Positions 43,485-47,185 of a DNA stretch of 47,185 nucleotides are shown here, in pieces. Below the pieces are notes generated by a model, which ran no database searches, was not told where the DNA came from, and saw only the letters and a list, made by a program, of their open reading frames with translations. This DNA comes from an uncultured Prevotellaceae bacterium. Its GTDB lineage: Bacteria; Bacteroidota; Bacteroidia; Bacteroidales; Muribaculaceae. The position numbers and the translations under genes were made by a program. The stretch is taken from NCBI GenBank assembly GCA_947165675.1, contig CAMVBJ010000026.1, forward strand, positions 1 through 47,185. The letters run 5' to 3'. Position 1 is the first letter of the stretch. The number at the start of each line of letters is the position of its first letter.

Positions 43485-44684
43485 TTAGTTGTGGTCGTTT
43501 AGTTGTTTTACGGCATCGGCAAGTTGTTCCATGCCCTGCATGAGGACAGAACGTGGCACGGCCACGTTTAAGCGCATGAAGCCGTTACCTGCCTTGCCAA
43601 ACATCGCGCCGTCGTTCAGGCCGATGCGGGCCTTGTTGACAAACAGGTCGATGAGCGCATCATGTTCCAGCCCGAGTCCCGTGCAGTCGAGCCACACGAG
43701 GAACGACGCCTGGGGCTTGATGGCCCTGATACCGGGGATGTGGTCACAGCAATAGTCCACCACAGCATCGATATTGCCCTCAATATATTCCAAACATTGG
43801 CTCAGCCACTCGCCTCCGTGGCGGTAAGCGGCACGCGTGGCTGTCATCGACAGGAAGTTGGGCGAACATTGTTCATTGGCCTCCAGATGATGGAAGAAGG
43901 GTTTTCTCAGGTCAGGATTCTTGATGACACACCAGGAGCTCACGATGCCAGCAATATTAAAAGTCTTGCTGGGAGCGCCCATCACCACGCCCACAGCGCG
44001 TGCGTCGTCGCTCACGGTGAGGAACGACGTGTGGCGGTGCCCCTTGAGCACCAGGTCGCCGTGTATCTCGTCGCTGAAGACCACCACCTCATATTTTCTG
44101 GCCAGCGCAGCCACTTGCCGTTGCACATCGGCGGGCCAGGCGATGCCGATAGGATTATGGGGGTTACACAGCACCATCATGGGCGGACGCTCCTCCCTGA
44201 AGATGCGTTCCAGGCCCTCAAGGTCCATGCGATAGAAGCCGTCGCTGGTGCGCACCAGCGCATTATTGACCACCATGCGGTTGTTGCCCGTGATCAGCAT
44301 CTTGAAGGGGTGATACACCGGCTCCTGAATCACCACCTTGTCACCAGGACGCGTGAAGTGGTTCAGCGCCAGCCCGAAGCCGTTGACGATGCCTCCGATG
44401 AAGCACGCCTCCTCCTGAGTGAACTCGAGTCCGTTGCGCTCGCGTTGCCAGTCGATGATCGATTGCCAGTAGTCCTGCAGCGGCACCGAGTAGCCATAGA
44501 TGGGGTGCCCCGTGATGCGCTCGGCCAGTGCCTGGGTGATATCAGGGCAGGCGGCAAAGCCCATGTCAGCCACCCACAGCGGCAACACATCCTCACGCCC
44601 GAACATCTCCTTGCAGCGGTCATACATCACACTGCCGGTCCCCCGGCGGTCTATTACACGATCAAAATCATATTTCTTTTCCAT
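43485..44684 (-). CDS. PatB/MalY family aminotransferase (cystathionine beta-lyase type)
   Basis: 399 residues. Features include LPLWVADMGFAACPDI, GYSVPLQDYW, ACFIGGIVNGF, CNPHNPIG, SDEIHGDLVL and the PLP lysine Lys240 in GAPSKTFNIAG. These place it in the MalY/PatB family, which cleave cystathionine or cysteine-like substrates by C-S beta-elimination, or act as aminotransferases (family knowledge). The precise substrate is not readable. It is convergent with aspC and has an ideal promoter. Confidence 0.92.
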   Translation of the reverse strand: MEKKYDFDRVIDRRGTGSVMYDRCKEMFGREDVLPLWVADMGFAACPDITQALAERITGHPIYGYSVPLQDYWQSIIDWQRERNGLEFTQEEACFIGGIVNGFGLALNHFTRPGDKVVIQEPVYHPFKMLITGNNRMVVNNALVRTSDGFYRMDLEGLERIFREERPPMMVLCNPHNPIGIAWPADVQRQVAALARKYEVVVFSDEIHGDLVLKGHRHTSFLTVSDDARAVGVVMGAPSKTFNIAGIVSSWCVIKNPDLRKPFFHHLEANEQCSPNFLSMTATRAAYRHGGEWLSQCLEYIEGNIDAVVDYCCDHIPGIRAIKPQASFLVWLDCTGLGLEHDALIDLFVNKARIGLNDGAMFGKAGNGFMRLNVAVPRSVLMQGMEQLADAVKQLNDHN

Positions 44685-44716
44685 AAGTCATCGGGTTTTA
44701 TTTCCGTTTTACCTCA

Positions 44717-44748
44717 CAAAATTAGCAATAATACGCTAAACCTGCAAA
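44717..44748 (-). promoter_or_regulatory. Promoter of the PatB-type gene (TTTG-N20-TAATTTTG)
   Basis: On the minus strand TTTG (44748-44745) and TAATTTTG (44724-44717) are spaced by 20 bases, 33 bases before the ATG. Confidence 0.8.
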
Positions 44749-44840
44749 ATCGGTCCATTTTGTCCGTTTTTGCAAATAAAAGATTTTCAACCAATTGCGA
44801 TTCTTGCCAAAAAATCATGTCGGAAAAAATACATTTTTTT

Positions 44841-44869
44841 TAAAAAAAATCCGCCAAAATTGTTGGCGG
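44841..44869 (-). terminator. Leftward intrinsic terminator upstream of tRNA-Lys
   Basis: CCGCCAA (44851-44857) pairs perfectly with TTGGCGG (44863-44869). On the minus strand the stem is followed by A and eight T residues, the classic form. No gene is known to read leftward into it, and it overlaps the -33 region of the tRNA promoter, so it may instead be an operator-like palindrome. Confidence 0.55.
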
Positions 44870-44884
44870 TTTGAAAAAAAGCAG

Positions 44885-44892
44885 TACCTTTG
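44885..44892 (+). promoter_or_regulatory. -7 element of tRNA-Lys promoter (TACCTTTG)
   Basis: TACCTTTG, 21 bases before the mature tRNA 5' end. A TTG at 44863-44865, 19 bases upstream, is the likely -33 element and lies inside the palindrome at 44851-44869. Confidence 0.65.
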
Positions 44893-44913
44893 CACCGCAA
44901 TTGAATGAGCGAT

Positions 44914-44986
44914 GACTCCGTAGCTCAGTTGGTAGAGCAATTGACTCTTAATCAATGGGTCGTGGGTTCGAGTCCCACCGGGGTCA
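44914..44986 (+). tRNA. tRNA-Lys (anticodon CUU)
   Basis: 73 nt. The acceptor stem GACTCCG pairs with CGGGGTC (one G-U). The D arm contains GCTCAGTTGGTAGAGC. The anticodon stem ATTGA/TCAAT closes the 7-nt loop CTCTTAA, which reads CTT, lysine. The T arm is GTGGG-TTCGAGT-CCCAC. The discriminator base is A and CCA is not encoded. Confidence 0.96.
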
Positions 44987-44997
44987 CGATATTGAAT

Positions 44998-45032
44998 GCC
45001 AAATGGTTAGTAATGAGCCGTTTGGCTTTTTT
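44998..45032 (+). terminator. Intrinsic terminator of tRNA-Lys
   Basis: GCCAAATGG (44998-45006) pairs with CCGTTTGGC (45018-45026), one G-U pair, followed by TTTTTT at 45027-45032. Confidence 0.8.
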
Positions 45033-45162
45033 GTTGTACCAATCATTGGCTTTTTCCCTGCGGGGCTAATGCGAACCTTTAAATCGGCGAAGCCAATTAC
45101 GCGAATTATATGAATTGATAGAAAACAATAGTCCAAGGCATTGCCGCTGCGTGCCAAAGGAC

Positions 45163-45244
45163 GTTTCTTCGAGGTGGGATTGCCCCAGTCCTTCCTCGAA
45201 ACATGCGATTAAATGAGTGCAATGCCATGCTTGCATGAGCATTG
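45163..45244. repeat. Two hairpins in the gap between tRNA-Lys and the lipoprotein gene
   Basis: Hairpin 1: GTTTC-TT-CGAGG (45163-45174) with CCTCGAAAC (45194-45202) and an inner TGGG/CCCA. Hairpin 2: CAATGC (45220-45225) with GCATTG (45239-45244), enclosing CATGC/GCATG with a two-base loop. The minus-strand open frame of 95 codons across this region has no recognisable family. The rest of 45033-45295 shows no gene. Confidence 0.55.
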
Positions 45245-45313
45245 TCGAGGGAGAACGATTTATCAACCACCTAAAAAAGTGGAGAAAATGAAGTGTTTGG
45301 CAATAATATTTTC

Positions 45314-45321
45314 TACCTTTG
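45314..45321 (+). promoter_or_regulatory. -7 element of the lipoprotein gene promoter (TACCTTTG)
   Basis: TACCTTTG 60 bases before the ATG at 45382. A TTTG at 45296-45299 is upstream, but its 14-base spacing is shorter than usual. Confidence 0.55.
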
Positions 45322-45381
45322 CAACGCTCAATGATATATAAACAAGACATCACTTAATTAGAATTCACAATTTATTATTTT

Positions 45382-46926
45382 ATGATTCACACAATGAAAA
45401 CAATTAAGCTATTGATTTTATTATTGTCGTTTGCTGTAGGGCTGGCATCTCTTACATCATGTAGTGATGATGGGCCAGAGCCAACGCCCATAGCTGAGGC
45501 TCCCGTTTTTGCAATGAACGAGAACTTTGAAATCACAGCAAAATGCGCCAATCCCTATAAAGCCTACGTTAATGGTATTGAAACAATTCTACCTTATACG
45601 ATTACTCAAACCTACAAGCAACAGACCATTGTAGTGTCGGGTTACGGCTATGGCGTCAATTTGCAGAATAGTGATACGGTTGAGCAGACCTTCGTAGTAC
45701 CTGCCTTAGAAGATAATCATGAATATGTTGATTTAGGGTTGCCTAGTGGCACACTCTGGGCGACATGTAATATCGGTGCAAACGCTCCCGAAGAGTACGG
45801 CGACTACTTCGCCTGGGGCGAGACCGAACCTAAAGACAACTACGACTGGAACACTTACAAGTGGTATGACCACGACCACCGTAGTTTTACGAAATACCAT
45901 CTGGATGAAGCGTATTACGATGACTCGGGCAGTTACATTGTACCAGCAGATGGCAATACGGTGTTGGATCCTGAGGATGATGCGGCCTACGTCAATTGGA
46001 GCCCGTTTTGGCGCATGCCGACCAGTGATCAGCAGAAGGAATTGGTCGAACATTGCACCTGGACATGGACGACCCGTAACGGCGTGTTCGGTCAGTTGGT
46101 AACCGGGCCGAATGGCAATACCATCTTCTTGCCCGCTGCTGGCCGCCGCTTGGCCGATTCGCTCGACAACGCGGGCACCGGCGGCTTCTATTTGTCGCGC
46201 ATGGTACTCTCGAACTTCCACGCTTTCTTCCTGTACTTAAATTCGGGTGGCGTGTCTTGGAGCGATTGGATGCGCCCCCACGGGGGCTCCGTCCGTGCTG
46301 TGCGCATGCCTGAAGAGAATCATGAGTACGTTGACCTGGGCTTGCCCAGCGGCACGCTGTGGGCGACATGCAACATCGGCGCCAGCGCCCCAGAAGAGTA
46401 CGGCAACTACTTCGCCTGGGGTGAGACCGAGTCCAAAGAGACCTTTACATGGGAAAACTACAAATGGTGCGAGGGCCGTTTCGACTCCATGACAAAGTAC
46501 TGCACAGATAGCGGTTATGGTTCCAACGGCTTTACCGATGGCAAGACGGAGTTGGACCCTGAGGATGATGCCGCTTATGTCAATTGGGGGCCGTCGTGGC
46601 GCATGCCGACCCAAGAGCAGCAGCGGGAGTTGGTAGAACAGTGCACCTGGATAGGGCATACCCTTGTCGGTGTAAAAGGTCAGTTGGTAACCGGACCGAA
46701 TGGCAATACCATCTTCTTGCCCGCCTCCCGCAGCAGCGTTCAAGAGTCGCCCTGGGGCACGGGCACCTGGGGCACCTGGGCCTTCTATTGGTCGCGCACG
46801 CTCCGCACGAACCAATCCGACAATGCCTCCGACCTGTTGTATCCGGCTTATCCGGCTAACGCGACCTGGGACCACTACAACGATCGCTACATCGGTGAAG
46901 CCGTCCGTCCTGTGCGCCTGCCGTAG
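45382..46926 (+). CDS. Lipoprotein with two tandem FISUMP-like domains
   Basis: 514 residues; an ATG four codons in (45394, MKTIKLL) is an equally good start. The signal ends at a lipobox, LTSC, with Cys27 for lipid attachment. Residues ~30-110 form a small beta-rich domain. Two copies of a ~200-residue domain follow, beginning at residues 112 and 313 with NHEYVDLGLPSGTLWATCN, containing YFAWGET, WRMPT and QLVTGPNGNTIFLPA, and ending in VRAVRMP / VRPVRLP. This pattern resembles the Fibrobacter succinogenes major paralogous (FISUMP) domain, whose function is unknown. The copies are similar enough in DNA to indicate internal duplication. Confidence 0.82.
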   Translation: MIHTMKTIKLLILLLSFAVGLASLTSCSDDGPEPTPIAEAPVFAMNENFEITAKCANPYKAYVNGIETILPYTITQTYKQQTIVVSGYGYGVNLQNSDTVEQTFVVPALEDNHEYVDLGLPSGTLWATCNIGANAPEEYGDYFAWGETEPKDNYDWNTYKWYDHDHRSFTKYHLDEAYYDDSGSYIVPADGNTVLDPEDDAAYVNWSPFWRMPTSDQQKELVEHCTWTWTTRNGVFGQLVTGPNGNTIFLPAAGRRLADSLDNAGTGGFYLSRMVLSNFHAFFLYLNSGGVSWSDWMRPHGGSVRAVRMPEENHEYVDLGLPSGTLWATCNIGASAPEEYGNYFAWGETESKETFTWENYKWCEGRFDSMTKYCTDSGYGSNGFTDGKTELDPEDDAAYVNWGPSWRMPTQEQQRELVEQCTWIGHTLVGVKGQLVTGPNGNTIFLPASRSSVQESPWGTGTWGTWAFYWSRTLRTNQSDNASDLLYPAYPANATWDHYNDRYIGEAVRPVRLP

Positions 46927-46933
46927 AAGAAAA

Positions 46934-47009
46934 TGGGGACGGTTCTTTTGATGTGATTTTTGGGCGTCAAACGGCGTCCCCAAAAAACGGTTGTCAAAAA
47001 TGACAACCG
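46934..47009. repeat. REP-like pair of hairpins downstream of the lipoprotein gene
   Basis: Hairpin 1: TGGGGACG (46934-46941) with CGTCCCCA (46975-46982), enclosing TTTGATG/CGTCAAA. The GGGGACGGTTCTTTTGA segment resembles REP sequences that I recall near IS200-like (RAYT) transposases in several phyla. Hairpin 2: CGGTTGTCA (46988-46996) with TGACAACCG (47001-47009) around AAAA, perfect 9 bp. No transposase gene is nearby. Confidence 0.55.
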
Positions 47010-47095
47010 AGATTGACACCCGTTGACACACGATGACATAGTGTCAGTATAAGAATTTCATGGGAATCAGGCGGTTATAGTGTCAATTACTGTCA
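46992..47095. repeat. Cluster of phased TGACA/TGTCA pentamers
   Basis: TGACA at 47001, 47014, 47024 and 47034, and its reverse complement TGTCA at 46992, 47042, 47081 and 47091. The central three are exactly 10 bp apart, in units GATTGACACC, CGTTGACACA, CGATGACATA; the last two are also 10 bp apart. Confidence 0.55.
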
Positions 47096-47112
47096 TGGTG
47101 CGTTATGAATCA

Positions 47113-47131
47113 GAGCCCATCGGGGTCACGA
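47113..47131 (+). repeat. Second copy of the tRNA-Lys 3' end (att-like direct repeat)
   Basis: CCCATCGGGGTCACGA at 47116-47131 matches 44974-44989 (T-arm end, acceptor strand and three flanking bases of tRNA-Lys) at 15 of 16 positions; with one missing base the match extends through GAG(T)CCC. The upstream tRNA body is absent. Confidence 0.6.
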
Positions 47132-47144
47132 ATCGAGTAGGTCG

Positions 47145-47175
47145 GGGAGCGAGAGTTTTGGCTTTCGCTCCCTTT
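47145..47175 (+). terminator. Hairpin with T-rich tail after the tRNA-like repeat
   Basis: GGGAGCGAGAG (47145-47155) pairs with CTTTCGCTCCC (47162-47172), one G-U, followed by TTTCC. Confidence 0.6.
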
Positions 47176-47185
47176 CCTCTCACAC

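Noticed and set aside
45066-45353. Minus-strand frame of 95 codons upstream of the lipoprotein gene
   Set aside because: It spans the two hairpins and the lipoprotein promoter, with atypical composition (many Cys, His, Ser) and no family resemblance.
47113-47131. A complete second tRNA gene
   Set aside because: Only the T-arm end and acceptor strand match; no D arm, anticodon arm or 5' acceptor strand is found upstream.

Overview
The window looks like a chromosomal segment of a gut Bacteroidales species (phylum Bacteroidota; Muribaculaceae/Prevotellaceae-like, inferred). The reasons are: promoters of the Bacteroidota type (TTTG, about 20 nt, TAnnTTTG) in front of many genes; type IX secretion (PorZ-like) proteins; secreted proteins ending in dockerin-type repeats; a dcw cluster whose MurE carries the meso-diaminopimelate DNPR motif; and tRNA-Lys without an encoded CCA. 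All assignments come from reading the sequence; no database search was run.

Layout. 1-3513 (minus): two tandem PorZ-like genes, the first cut by the window edge. 3748-7988 (minus): lysS, an acyltransferase-3 membrane protein and serS, separated by gaps holding short heptamer repeats and palindromes. 8223-23500 (minus): the division and cell wall (dcw) operon in transcription order rsmH-ftsL-ftsI-murE-mraY-murD-ftsW-murG-murC-ftsQ-ftsA-ftsZ, tightly packed, with one clear promoter in front of rsmH and no mraZ. 23846-27160 (plus): lysA behind a promoter-hairpin-terminator leader, an Lrp/AsnC regulator, and a mannose-1-phosphate guanylyltransferase. 27259-36133 (minus): ssb, an ArgC-like protein without its catalytic cysteine, argR, a membrane patatin, a secreted dockerin-repeat protein, and a 1073-residue multi-cofactor oxidoreductase. 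36134-37033: about 900 bases without an intact gene, holding a dockerin gene remnant. 37034-39452 (plus): thyA-folA-lpxB. 39439-40941 (minus): a hotdog thioesterase and a BASS-family transporter. 41127-43359 (plus): an LpxL-type acyltransferase and an aspartate aminotransferase. 43485-44684 (minus): a PatB/MalY aminotransferase. 44914-47185 (plus): tRNA-Lys(CUU), structured non-coding DNA, a two-repeat lipoprotein, REP-like hairpins and a second copy of the tRNA 3' end.

How the genes work together. The dcw operon builds lipid II and the divisome. LysA draws lysine from the same meso-diaminopimelate that MurE adds to peptidoglycan. LysS charges tRNA-Lys. ThyA and FolA close the folate cycle, and LpxB plus the LpxL-like protein serve lipid A synthesis.

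The parts most worth a second look are the mosaic tandem porZ pair, the lysA leader (attenuator or small RNA), the argR/argC pair lacking expected key residues, the single-chain HcnABC-like oxidoreductase, and the segment of about 2.1 kb bounded by tRNA-Lys and a copy of its 3' end next to phased TGACA/TGTCA pentamers.
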